This document shows, piece by piece, positions 49,332 through 59,892 of a stretch of 64,000 nt of DNA. The notes below the pieces were generated by a model, which saw only the letters and a list, made by a program, of their open reading frames with translations, had not been told where the DNA came from and did not search any database. The stretch is from the NCBI GenBank assembly GCA_024811115.1, contig JAKOGH010000244.1:124001-188000 (forward strand). The letters are read 5' to 3'. Both the position numbers and the translations under genes were made by a program. Position 1 is the stretch's first letter, and the number at the start of each line of letters is the position of its first letter. Origin of the DNA: Terana coerulea. Lineage: Eukaryota; Basidiomycota; Agaricomycetes; Polyporales; Phanerochaetaceae.

Positions 49332-51248
49332 ATGTACTCCAAGGTTATTCTCCCCTCGCTTCTGTTGGCTGCGTCCGCCAGCGCCCTTCCTTTCAAGAGA
49401 GTACCCCACTCCGACGACTCATGGACGAACGACGACGTTACGAGTAAGCCCCTTGTTGCCTGTGTGTGATCGGAAGCTGACCGTATAGCACAGACACCGA
49501 GAACGGTGGGCACTACGGTAGGAGGTATGGAGCACAAATTGAGGCGTTGATTCAGGACCTGCCACCTCAGTGTGAGTGCTTCATCTGATCAAGACGTCTG
49601 GCAGCAAACTGAGATATCGGTGATCAGTCCAAGGCAAGATGTCATCTGCTATCTACAATGTGCTCAACAGCAACAACGGCAATGATGACAGCGGCAACGG
49701 CGGCGATGGCAGCAACATGCTGAACCAGCTGCTTGGCTCCGGCTCGGACTCTCAGCAGCCTCAGCAGCCGCCTGCCTCTCCTGCCTCTCCATCGAGCGGC
49801 AGCCCCCGCCCTCGTTGACGATCTCTATCCCGCCCGCCAGCCCGACTGGTACCGCGCCGACCGGCTCCCCGTGCCTGGCTCGCCGTCTGGCGCAGCCCCT
49901 TCAGGCATGCCCGTGCCGGGATCGCCTTCCGCCCCCGCCTCGGGTGCGCCCACGTCGCCCACTGGTGCGCCTGCGCCTGGCCCCTCAGCGCCCGCTGCTC
50001 CTGCTTCCCCGAGCGGAGCTGCTCCTCCTCCCGCCAGCCCTTCGGCTCCGGCTGCCCCCTCTTCGCCAATGAGCGCCGCGCCTGCTGGTCCCTCTGCACC
50101 AGCAGTTCCATCCTCGCCCGTCGGCGCTGCTCCCTCTGGAGCTGCGCCTTCGGCACCTGCGGGTCCCGCGCCCACTGACGCTCCTGCGGCCGCACCCACA
50201 GATCCCGCGGCTGGCGCTCCTCCGGCTTCCCCGTCAGGTCCTGCTGGCCCAGCTGGCCCATCGGACTCTGGTGCTGCTCCGGCTGCACCCACTGATGCCG
50301 GTGCCCCTCCGGCTGCTCCTTCGGCTCCTGCAGGCCCTGCAGGACCCGTAGACCCCTCTGCTGCCTCTGGCGCGCCGTCGGCGCCCGCTGGCGCCCCTAC
50401 CCCATGCGCATCTGGTGCCGCCGGTAGCCCCGCCCCTGGTGCTCCCGCCGCGCCCACTGATGCTGGCGCCGCGCCCTCTGGTGCCCCTGCCTCGCCCGTC
50501 CCGTCTGGCCCTGCGCCTGCTGGCGCGGCTCCCACTGACGCGCCCGCACCGGGTGCGCCTGGTGCCCCCAGTGCTCCTGGCGCGTCTCCGGCACCGTGCA
50601 GCGACGCGTGCGCTCCCGCTGGCCCCACCCCGGCCGCCCCTGTTGGCTCTGACGCGTCTGCGACTCCCGCGCCCAACGGCGGTGCCCCGCCTGCGGGCCC
50701 GTCGGGCGCCCCGACGCCGAGTGGCATGCGCCGCCGCTTCCGCGGCCTCGAGCAGCGCGGCGACGTCCTCTCCGACATCACGAGCGGCGCGAGCTTCGAG
50801 CAGATCGCGGAAGACATCATCGCGCTGCTGCCCAGCAACAGTACGTTTTTTTTCACATCCTTGTGTCACTGGAAGTATGGTACTAATTATTTGGTGTGCA
50901 GTCGCTACCCCCGCGTCTGAGCTCGTGCAGGAGATCTTCGGCCCCGCAAGCGCGACAGCCGCACCCTCCGCGTCCGCGCCCGCAGCTGCAGCTCCAACTG
51001 ACGTCGTCTCGTCGTACAGCACCCTCTTGACTGTCCCTGCGAGCGGAGCCGCCGCCATGTACCCCGCGTCCGAGACGCCTGCCCTCTTCGGGCGTGCCGT
51101 CTCGAGCTCGAGCGCGTCATCGTCGTCGGCCAGCGCGTCCGCGACGCACACTGGCAAGGCGAACGGCGCGCTTAGCGGGCGCATGGGTACCATGGGCGTT
51201 GCAACCGCTGCTCTGAGCGTGCTGGTTGCGGCGTGGGTCGCTCTCTGA
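49332..51248 (+). CDS. GPI-anchored Pro/Ala/Ser/Gly-rich cell-wall protein
   Basis: Start ATG 49332 opens a signal peptide (MYSKVILPSLLLAASASALP) ending in a Kex2-like KR. Introns at about 49442-49496 and 49571-49627 lead to an N-terminal segment (NGGHYGRRYGAQIEALIQDL, GKMSSAIYNVLNSNNGNDDS). A roughly 330-residue low-complexity block (about 49745-50715) follows, built from GAP, PSAP, SGA and PTDA units. After it comes a conserved-looking GLEQRGDVLSDITSGASFEQ and IAEDIIALLP. A third intron at about 50841-50901 leads to a Ser/Ala region and a hydrophobic C-terminus (MGTMGVATAALSVLVAAWVA) typical of GPI attachment. Expected to be heavily O-glycosylated. One-base shifts at C runs near 49804 and 49869 break the frame. 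The Gly/Ala antisense frame is a composition artefact. Confidence 0.72.
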
Positions 51249-52075
51249 GTGGAGGTATTGTGTAGGGTCGTGGTCTCGAAGCGTTGTTAGCTTTGGTTTT
51301 TGGCTTGATTTACATCAAGTGACGTTTTTGTTTGGTTTGGATTTCCAAGTTCTTAGTGCAGCCCTTTTTTACCATTTGCAATGGAAAGCAGTTGTGACGA
51401 TCCTTGTTTGAGCACAGTGAACCACTGAACTTACAAATGACGGTAATGTTCTGAACTCGTGTTGCATAGCACATCCAATCTGTTTGTACCTACATCAAGC
51501 TCTGGTGCTTCAACTGTTACTGACGGTGGATCTGCATAAGCCACCTAAGTAAGTACTGGCTGTGTTGCCCACAGATCACATAGACAAGGAGTGTGAATGT
51601 TTCTCACTGAGGTTTCATGTGAACGCAACGAAGCCACTACTAACAAATTCTAGCACCACCCGAGCTCTGAGGGCTGCGTTCTTTTGCTGAAATTACATAT
51701 GTTACGCATGAAAAACTCTGTATCGAGAGATGTGATAAGTGTGGGAGCTCGGCCAGCTCGGGGTCGGGCTTGGTCGTGTTTGGCAGAGGCTTTGGAATCT
51801 AACATTGCCAAACAAAGCCGCTCGGCGTCCTGTGCCGCTGCAGCCTTCTCGACCTGGTGTACTGGTTTCTCATTAACGTCGCGCTGTCTCTCTTATAGTC
51901 ACTCGTTGCCGCTCGCAATACCGCATATACCTCCCTTTTAGAAAGCCGAGCTTGCTTCCGCAGCAAATACGGAGCGTGGTTCTATTTCGTGCGAGAAACT
52001 ATTGAGCAGAGGTGGCTGAGCACGACATCGAGGGCTTTTTGTGCGTTTTATCATTCACGTACCCTGACCTTTGCC
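51249..52075. other. Intergenic region between the GPI protein and COG8
   Basis: About 830 bp, AT-richer than the genes. No supported gene. Presumed 3' UTR of the upstream gene and promoter of COG8. Confidence 0.5.
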
Positions 52076-53860
52076 ATGGACTTCGAAACTAGACTAAATG
52101 CGACCATGGCCAAAGTCGGTGCAGACGATGAAGTCACGGCCGACATTCCTTCCCTACCGGAGTTGATTGTCTCTACGTCCTCGAGCACCATCTCGCCCTC
52201 AACCCTCACGAAACCCGAGTTCTCCGCATACCTGAACCATCTTACGGATCTTCCTCTATCCGAACTTGAAGCCGAACCTACCACGCTGTCGTCATCTTCA
52301 GCGCAACTCACCAATGCGCTTACGACCCTATGCCATACATCGTATCCCACTTTCTTGTCATTACACAACACCACCTCAACGCTTTCGTCCTCGCTATCGT
52401 CACTGTCATCCTCGCTAGACTCGCTGCTGTCCGCGCTGCCGTCTCTGGAAACATCCACACGCTCTTTCGCGCAAGAAACGCGAGAGATACAGAAGGAACG
52501 GCGGAAGGCCAGTCTCGTCCTCGAGCAGCACGACAAGCTGTACGACGTGCTCTCCCTACCTATGCTTCTCGACTCATGCGTGCGGAACCACAACTACAAC
52601 GAAGCCTTGCTACTCTCAAATCACGCTTCGACACTCGCGCAGAGGTTCCCGACCAACCCCCTCATCCAATCCGTCAAGGCCGAATGCGAAGCGCGTGTAC
52701 AGGCCATGCTCGCACAGCTACTGGGCATGCTACGCGAGCAGGCGAAGCTGCCCGCGCTCTTCCGTGCTGTGAGCTTCTTGCGCAAGATGGGCGTGCTGGA
52801 CGAGCAGGAGCTCGCGCTCGCGTTCCTCACTGGGCGGGGTGCGTTTCTCGAGGGCGCGCTCAAGGCGGTGGACGTCGAACGCAAAGGTGTCGAGGATGAC
52901 CGCGAGCGGGACAAGGAGGTGTATGCGCGGTTCCTGAAGAAGTACGTGGATGTTTGGCGGGAGGGCGTGTACGACGTCGTGACGCAGTACACGACAATAT
53001 TCCTGGAGAGGGCGCCTTCGACGTCTGTCTCCCCGCCGGCGCAGCTGCAGATTCTGCTGCGAATGTTTACGGCGGAGTATATGCAGACGTTGCTCGACCT
53101 GCTAAGGGAGACGCTGCCTTTGATACCAGATCCCTCACTCCTCACGTCGCTGCTTACTCAGCTGACGTATTGCGCCAATTCGTTCGCTCGGGTCGGTATG
53201 GACTTCAAGCCGTTGCTTGCGCCGATCTTCGTGGACGCCGTTCGGAACGCGGTCTCGCAAGAGCTGGAGGAGGCTTCGGACGCCTGGGGCAACAAACTTC
53301 TTCCCACTGCAACTCAGGCCCTCAGAGACAGGCTGAAATCGGCATCGTCAAGAAGACCATCGCAATGGCTCGTCGCGACGTCGGCGGCGTCCTCACCGCC
53401 TCAGCCCACTGCGGCCCAGCTAGATGCTCTGCAGACTAGCCCAGCGCATGTGCCCCCGCAGATCCTCGTCTCATACCCACCGCTTGCGCTCTACACCAAC
53501 GCCATTCTCTCTACATTGAACGGTCTTCGGCTTCTCGCACCTGTGGAGTTATACCAGGATCTCCTTTCAGTGCTGGAAGGCTCGTTAGCGAAGAGTGCTT
53601 CAACGCTACTACAGTACGCTCGGGAACGGCCGTGGCTCTCCGGTTCCAGGTCTTCGAATGCTTCGCAGATTCCAGAAGATGAGAAGGTGGTTCGGGCGGT
53701 CGGCATCGTATATTTCAGGGTCTTCCTCCCATTCGTCCTTCGCGCCTTGTCAGAGGGTGTGTATGGGAGACCAGTGAAGGATACTGAGAGAGGCGCACGA
53801 CTGGTGGAGGTGCGGCAGACGTGGGAGGCGGACTTTGGGACTGGGGCCGACGAGAACTGA
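52076..53860 (+). CDS. COG8: COG8, conserved oligomeric Golgi complex subunit 8
   Basis: COG is a tethering complex for retrograde intra-Golgi traffic; COG8 (Dor1) bridges its two lobes. This is a single intronless exon of 594 codons from ATG 52076. The frame opens upstream with a GTG at 51989, but ATG is preferred. Recognisable stretches: KPEFSAYLNHLTDLPLSELE, SLVLEQHDKLYDVLSLPMLL, SCVRNHNYNEALLLSNHAST, LPALFRAVSFLRKMGVLDEQ, FLKKYVDVWREGVYDVVTQY and AEYMQTLLDLLRETLPLIPD. The N-terminal Ser/Leu-rich helices are expected coiled coil. The absence of introns contrasts with all neighbours. A diverged fragment of this gene lies at 58313-58450. Confidence 0.93.
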   Translation: MDFETRLNATMAKVGADDEVTADIPSLPELIVSTSSSTISPSTLTKPEFSAYLNHLTDLPLSELEAEPTTLSSSSAQLTNALTTLCHTSYPTFLSLHNTTSTLSSSLSSLSSSLDSLLSALPSLETSTRSFAQETREIQKERRKASLVLEQHDKLYDVLSLPMLLDSCVRNHNYNEALLLSNHASTLAQRFPTNPLIQSVKAECEARVQAMLAQLLGMLREQAKLPALFRAVSFLRKMGVLDEQELALAFLTGRGAFLEGALKAVDVERKGVEDDRERDKEVYARFLKKYVDVWREGVYDVVTQYTTIFLERAPSTSVSPPAQLQILLRMFTAEYMQTLLDLLRETLPLIPDPSLLTSLLTQLTYCANSFARVGMDFKPLLAPIFVDAVRNAVSQELEEASDAWGNKLLPTATQALRDRLKSASSRRPSQWLVATSAASSPPQPTAAQLDALQTSPAHVPPQILVSYPPLALYTNAILSTLNGLRLLAPVELYQDLLSVLEGSLAKSASTLLQYARERPWLSGSRSSNASQIPEDEKVVRAVGIVYFRVFLPFVLRALSEGVYGRPVKDTERGARLVEVRQTWEADFGTGADEN

Positions 53861-55998
53861 TTATTCCACCCTTATGTATTTACGTACATACAGTCCTAAA
53901 CATTAACGCCATCAAGACGCTCTGAATCTCTACCAACATTCCTAGATCTCACTCATGTAATGATATTTATCCTGAACATGATTACCCGAACGCCCGCGGA
54001 ATGTCGACTGACTGTTACAAAGCGTGTGGCGGAGTTCCCTCACCGCACTGTACACTGTGGGCGCTCTCCCGTTCGGGATCGCCCACCATGACCGGTGAGC
54101 TCATCCGCGCACCTGCACCCGAATAACATCCGGCCCTCAATGTTACATAGCCCTCTTACTCTCTGTACTGTTCTGCCCACATCTTTCCCTGCTTTTTTTT
54201 TGCGAAGTCACAGCCATCGGCACCGGCGTGTCTACCGCTTGAACTATGGCCGTCGCGTCACTCGTAGTCAACTTCACCTCCTAAATGTATGGCATAATCA
54301 CTAGCCCTAATACGAAAGATGTAGCCGCCGCAGTGAGGGATAATCTCTCCAGCCTTGATACACACACACTCATGCGGTGCACCGGCAGAATCACTTTGCG
54401 TTCTCACCTCACCCTGCATTCATCGGTTCTTTCTTCCTGAGCCAGAAGCTGATTCAGGCATACTGGCTCCGCTAGCTGTACGCTGTTGGATCCGGTGGAT
54501 ACCACCAAGTCATGGCCTCGCCTCCGGCCGACAACCCCGCTGACGACCAGGAGATGGACGACGAAGTAGTTCGCGTGGTTACCTCGTATGCGCCCGTCTA
54601 CGCTTCAAGCATTCTTTGCATCGGCGAGCATCTCATCGAGATGGATGTTTGATCTTTTTCGCCGGGTGGGCGTTCTTCTGGCTTCGTGAGGAATTTGTAA
54701 TGACTTAGCTTCTCGTGACAGTAAATACCCCTGCGCAGTTGTGCGCGGTGTCAAGATTGCCTGTCCTTGGCCCGGACAGTCCGCGCCTGTTGTGGACCAC
54801 CCATCTCGTGGTCGAGACGTCTGTGGAGATCGGTATCCTGGACTCCATTGACAACGGAGCCATCACCTTGGTCGGTATCTCGCTTGGCTCATGGGCATCT
54901 TGTTCTCATGCATTTGATACTCGCGGCGCATGAAGTTGCCTCCTGGCTGGGTTCAAGGCCTGACATACGGCGCCTTCCCTATCCTTGCGGCGGTCTCGAG
55001 AACGATGTTTCGATCGACTTTGGTGTACGACCTCATGTCCCATCTTCTCGTGATAATCAATACCACGGCGCGTATGTTCGCCGTCTGGAAACTACCTGCT
55101 TTTTGGTCGAGACCCCCGTGGTTGTTATATGCGACGCACTCTGTCGTCAAACTGTGTCGTGATTGACACCTTGGCCTTCATCAGCAACGGAGGTGTCGTC
55201 TTGGTAGGTACGTAGAGTTGCTACGGCATATCCTTTTCTCACAAATCTCCGGCCCACTTTACGAACAGCTTCACTTCGATTTACATGTGGCCGAACTGCG
55301 ATCGGATGTGCTGGCACCGCTCTTCGCACGGCAATTGTAGTTCTGGAACCGCAAACGTCTTCGTATTCCTCGCCTACGCACTTTACTCAAGGCCTTCGCA
55401 TTCAACTGACCGGAATCTGTTTGCAGCGTGCATGTTAATTAGGTGGCTAAACCAAGCATGTTTTTCGCAGGTGCGTAATACCGTCACTTGACTCAAAGCA
55501 CCAAAAGGCGACCGGACTTCGAATACCACGGCAGTGAGTGGTCATTATATCAGGGCGTATCTGCGAAGGTCAGCGTCGGTGACGCCCAACTGACCGTTAG
55601 ATGGTTGTCAGATAGGACTAGAGTTGAGCTGTCAGCGGTGAGAGGCAAAAGCTCAACTTCTTCGAGGAGCGTGAGACTATGTGATAGTCTTTCAAGAAAC
55701 CATATAAGCCTCAGTCATGTCATGATTCGCTTGCAGGCCGACAGCATCCAGACCTCCTTCCCCTTCCAACTTGAAGATTATCCGAAACGGCCAGTACCAT
55801 CTGTCATGTCACAGTCCTGGTCAGCCTTGGCAGAAGAGGTGTTTCAACTGTCTGTTTCTCGTTTATTATCCCCTCGTAATGATACTGATTATTCTACGCT
55901 GTTAAAGTCAGCTGTTGATATACTTGGGATGGGCAATGACTGGTCAGTTTGACGCAGCGAACTCTTTGCCACTTCGCCTAACGTTTCATCCTCGACAG
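53861..55998 (+). pseudogene. Relic-rich region downstream of COG8, with diverged internal repeats
   Basis: No intact gene. A 47-codon frame at 54513-54653 (MASPPADNPADDQEMDDEVV) looks like a protein start but stops early. Two stretches around 54700-54870 and 55045-55200 resemble each other when translated (LLVTVNTPAQLCAVSRLPVL and LLVIINTTARMFAVWKLPAF). They also resemble 58590-58760, which suggests decayed tandem copies of one gene. A longer frame at 55488-55952 has no domain. I read this as decayed material, possibly N-terminal remnants of DUF6533-like genes. Confidence 0.4.
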
Positions 55999-57564
55999 CG
56001 CTGTCTTTCTACGAATATCTGGTCACGTTAGGACAGGAGGTTGCCGTTGTATGGAGGAGAAAATTCACGGCAACATCAATTCTCTTGCTTAGCATTCGCT
56101 GGGTGATGGTATTAAGCCAACTTCTTTCTTCAATTCCAGCAACATCTCAGGTACTTCAAGTTGGGCAGTCAAGTTAGGGCTCTCGCGGTCTAACATTACT
56201 CTGTGTGTTATAGGGGTCAGTACATTGCTAGCGGCCCTGTTGTGCCACATGTATACTGAGTACACCTGCAGTTGCAAGCCTATGGCTGTCACCATAGGTG
56301 TGCTCTTCTTGATTGGCTTTGTGCAGGTTGCCTGTGAGTTGTTCAACTTCTCCACAATCCAGCATTCCGACTAAGCTCTACGCAGTGTTCTCCGCTCTCC
56401 GAGCAACCGCTCTCTGGAGTCAGTCTCGGTACCATAAGGCCATATTCGTCACCATTTTTGGCCTCGGAGTAGTGCCTGCTGGCACCAACCTGGTTAGTCC
56501 AAGCCTTTTCCCGCCCCCCTGACAATTGGCATGGTAGAGAAGCTAACAAATGCCACAGTATGGCCTTTCTGTGGGAACCTATGAGTATTTTGACTCACCA
56601 TTTGCGACGTGCACCCTCATAGAGAGTGCCGTTCCAAATGCGGTGAATAACTTGTGAGTTGCTTTACGACATTCTTGTCATGCGACGCTCATACTACTCT
56701 TCAGCTGTGTGTACACCTTGAATCACCGTCCATCGAAATGCGAGTTCATACTACTGATTACCCCATTATCTGTAGTGACCTACTTCACTCGAGGCGCGTT
56801 AGTGCTTGCCGACATAATTGTTCTACTCTTGACATGGAACAAGACATACAAACAGTGGTGGCATGCGAGGTCGCTCGACATGGGTGTATCTATTACAACA
56901 TGCCTTCTTCGTGACGGTAAGATATTATTCAAAGGATACGTGCATGTCACTGACTGTTCTTCTCAGGTACTTGGTATTTTCTGTACGGGCTGCCATGTCG
57001 TCTAAAGCCGTAGCTTTGTCTCATGGTGCCTTTTCTCCAGCACCTTACTCGGAATCAACGTTGCTCAGATGCTCACGGGCACGTTCAGTGACAATTTTGC
57101 GGTAAGTAGTGTGATTAAGACTCTGCGATTTTTATCGATGAATAACACTCGACTCTAGGGAGGCAGTGCGGTATCTCAGCTCTCAGCAACATTGGTAAGA
57201 AATGCTCTCACATAGCCGTTCCTTTAATCCCCGGACTCATACTTCCTGGTAGCCACCTATCCTTGCAAGCCGCTTTATGCTCAACTTGCGCCAGCTTAGC
57301 GATACCGACGGTTCGCAGGGCTCAGACGCAAAGTACACCTCACAGTTCTCGATGCCGAACTTCAGGGTTGCCTCTGATCTGGTTGGGAACATCGGCGAAC
57401 CCCTGGACCACGGGCAAATTGGTAGACTTGAAGAGGATGTTGACTGCGAGGGAGTCGAAAGGCTTGAGAACGATGACGCTGGAGCTTTTGAGCCTCATGA
57501 TGCGGACAGCATTAGTGGATCCGAGCCTTTTACTGGACGTTCCACTCTCTCTTGCATGATGTGA
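55999..57564 (+). CDS. DUF6533-domain multipass membrane protein, copy A (N-terminus unresolved)
   Basis: DUF6533 proteins are Agaricomycete multi-pass membrane proteins of unknown function, often in large families. The domain is seen as YEYLVTLGQEVAVVWRRKF followed by TATSILLLSIRWVMVLSQLL. Further membrane exons: CKPMAVTIGVLFLIGFVQVA, FSALRATALWSQSRYHKAIF, VGTYEYFDSPFATCTLIESA and YFTRGALVLADIIVLLLTWN. Near the C-terminus are GINVAQMLTGTFSDNF and ILASRFMLNLRQLSD, then an acidic tail ending TGRSTLSCMM. About eight short introns. The exon upstream of 55999 could not be identified, so the gene may be 5'-truncated. Copy B at 60475-62090 is homologous. Confidence 0.68.
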
Positions 57565-58060
57565 GTGCCTGTTCCTGTCCCAAAGTGTCATAGGAACGTC
57601 GCTGAAATGAGTCTCATTAATGCTCTAGATGCCTGTGGCCCCCTTTCCCTATTTTGTTTACATACTCTCCTAGTCGCTGTGTCATCACGTAAAGTCGCGG
57701 TCACGGTGCAGGAACGCAAGACATGCGGCGGATATTTATCACTCGTATATAATTTGCCTTGAATGATGGGGTACTTATTACATATGTAACAGCTTACACT
57801 AGTTATCTCAGCGGACAAGTTGGCGGTCCAAACGGGACCTCTGTCGGATGCGTACTTCAAGTTCACGTCCGAGCCAGAGTCCCTCGTAGTGACAGTGACG
57901 GTCACCCATCAAGCTTTCAAGCGTGATGAGTGCCGACCCGCGACGCGTGTGCGAAGCGCGTGTTACGGGCCTTCAACCTGAATATATTCCTCCTTGTCTT
58001 CACCGTCAAGGTCACCCTTGAGGTTGCATCCTGCCCGCATCTTCTTATTGCCCCGCAAGT
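57565..58060 (+). repeat. 3' flank of DUF6533 copy A, shared with copy B
   Basis: Sequence from about 57665 to 57960 aligns by eye with 62255-62545. Shared strings include GTCGCTGTGTCATCACGTA, CTCATCAAGC/CCCATCAAGC within GTGACAGTGACGG, and ACTTATTACAT. The duplicated block therefore extends beyond the coding region. Confidence 0.7.
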
Positions 58061-58312
58061 CTTTGTGAAGTTGCCGCCGCGACTGCTCACAAGATTTTCA
58101 AGCTCGTAGATGGTCGAGGCCAGAGGTTGACAGGCCCTGCAGTGCACTGTGGCTACTGTGTTAAAACGGGTGAGACCTCAGGTTGACCAATCTGGTGCGG
58201 GGAAAATGCTGAAAATTTGCTATTAAGGCACATGCTCCGTAGCTCGTACACACGGCCTTAATCCTCCTGGAATCAAGCGTCGGCACCCGTGCAGTGGCTG
58301 GGGACCAATCCT

Positions 58313-58450
58313 TGACCAATCCGCTCATCCAATTAGTCAAGGCCGAATACGAACATCCGCCATGCTTTGCGAGCAGGTGAAGCGTCGTGGGCTCCTGCTC
58401 TACGGCTCAGCTGGGCGCTCTACGGACTAGCCCACCACACGTACCCCCGC
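58313..58450 (+). pseudogene. COG8 relic, internally deleted
   Basis: 58313-58375 resembles COG8 bases from 52651 (shared CTCATCCAAT, GTCAAGGCCGAAT, GCCATGCT, CGAGCAGG). 58405-58450 resembles 53415-53460 (shared GACTAGCCCA, CCCCCGC). The two parts are about 740 bp apart in COG8 but about 30 bp apart here, and no frame is open. This is a decayed second copy. Confidence 0.72.
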
Positions 58451-58499
58451 TACCAGTTATGCACCCAATTATGCAGCTGCCCTCGATAACTCGCATCGA

Positions 58500-58920
58500 C
58501 GAGGGTCTCCTCGAGGACATGGGAACTTGATATTCTTTTTGAACGGAAGAAAGCCACTGGGCGACTGTTCTTCAGGCTCCACGAGGAATTTACGATGACC
58601 TTCCTTCTTGTGACGATAACGCCGCCGCGCAGCTATTCACCGTATGGAGAAGGTCCGCCGTTGGTCGGAGGAGCACGCGGCTGCTGAGGCCATGCGCCTT
58701 GATGTTCGCAGGGATTGGTATTTTGGACCTCACTCACAGTAGGGGGGTCGTCTTGGTCAGTGTCTTGAGCTGCTTCCACGAACTGTACTCACATCTGTGC
58801 TACTTGCAGCACACGAAATTGCTCCCAAGCGGTGGTCCGATACATGGGGCCCTCGGTTCAATCTGGGCGCAAGACCTCATCTCCACATACACAGATAAGC
58901 AAGAGGCGAGGTGAGAGCTA
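58500..58920 (+). pseudogene. Relic similar to the region downstream of COG8
   Basis: 58530-58650 resembles 54640-54720 (both have TCTTC, GAGGAATTT, ATGAC, CTTCTTGTGAC/CTTCTCGTGAC, then a run like ACGCCGCCGCGCAG/ACCCCTGCGCAG). It is a third, weaker member of the internal repeats seen at 54.7-55.2 kb. The frame is broken. It belongs to the second copy of the duplicated block. Confidence 0.5.
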
Positions 58921-58969
58921 CTCATCTTTGGGATTCCATTCTGCGCTGGAGCACGCATCAGCAAAACGT

Positions 58970-59290
58970 ACAAGCGCTGACGACTGATGAGCGCTGACGA
59001 GCACTGAGAGCACTGACGAACGGTTTGGAACCGAAGTTCGAGCCCTGCTGAAGCCGGATTTTTACTAGATTTTGTAATTTCTTAGTTCCTCATGTTTCAT
59101 AAACTATGCTGGATGCGAATGATGATGGTTTACTCACCGAAGCTTTGCTGCAAGAGTCAGATGCAAGAGGGGTCAAAAACGTCTGAGAGCGCTCAAAACG
59201 ACTACTGAGACTGGCGGGCGCTGACGGCACTGAAGGGACTGAAGCGCGCTGAGATGGCTTCATCAGTACCTGTCAGTACCGCTCAGCGCC
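58970..59290. repeat. CTGA/ACTGA-rich simple repeat pair flanking AT-rich DNA
   Basis: Two clusters (about 58975-59025 and 59186-59287) are dense in GCTGA, ACTGA and GCGCTGA words, separated by about 160 bp of AT-rich DNA. Parts of the second are inverted relative to the first. No coding frame. Possibly decayed ends of a transposable element; no target duplication was found. Confidence 0.45.
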
Positions 59291-59722
59291 AATGCAACTT
59301 TGCTGATGCGCTCGCGACAGATGCAATCTTGACCGCCGAAAGTGATCGGTTGCAGACGCGTCCGAGTCGGTGACGTGAATTTAAAAGGCGCACAAGATAC
59401 GCCGACAATGAACAGCCTCGAACCGGAAGAACTGAAGCTGGACATCACCTCCACAATGCGATAAGATACGTGTGTATCCACCATGATCGATCTTCCCTCG
59501 ACGTGTTGTCCGCTGCCACTTTGCTGGCCAAGACGATCTGTGGACGTCTACCACTAATATTAATCGCAGTAGATGAGAGTCCCCTTTCTCCCGCTTTCCC
59601 AACTGAACTTCGATCCTCCAGCCTTCCAACACACCGCCCATGCAGCGCAGTTGCCATAAACGGCCACTCACACGCCGGAATGAGCTGAACCAATCGTATC
59701 GTGAGGATATCGCATTTAACAC

Positions 59723-59766
59723 GTACTTGAGCGCGTCCCAGTAAGCACTGGGACGCGCTCAAGTAC
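59723..59766. repeat. Perfect 20-bp inverted repeat with a 4-nt loop
   Basis: Left arm GTACTTGAGCGCGTCCCAGT, loop AAGC, right arm its exact complement. As DNA it could extrude a cruciform; as RNA it would form a strong hairpin. It lies in non-coding DNA between the two duplicated blocks. No T-tract follows, so it is not a classic terminator. Confidence 0.9.
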
Positions 59767-59869
59767 ACGTTCACATTGAATCGCACTTCCCGTGTGCGCA
59801 AGAACATCATTCAGCGGTGTTGGTAAATTTGCTATGTACGCGGATGTGACGCGTTCGTGTACTGCCCTA

Positions 59870-59892
59870 GTCAAGGACCATCGGTCCTTGAC
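59870..59892. repeat. Perfect 10-bp inverted repeat with a 3-nt loop
   Basis: Arms GTCAAGGACC and GGTCCTTGAC around ATC, about 100 bp downstream of the longer hairpin. Non-coding context. Confidence 0.85.

Noticed and set aside
49825..50856. Long antisense frame (343 codons) rich in Gly/Ala across the GPI-protein gene
   Set aside because: It mirrors the GC-rich Pro/Ala repeats of the sense strand. No domain, no splice logic and no start context support it.
59381..59722. 113-codon minus-strand frame
   Set aside because: Starts with GTG inside the hairpin zone and has no domain.
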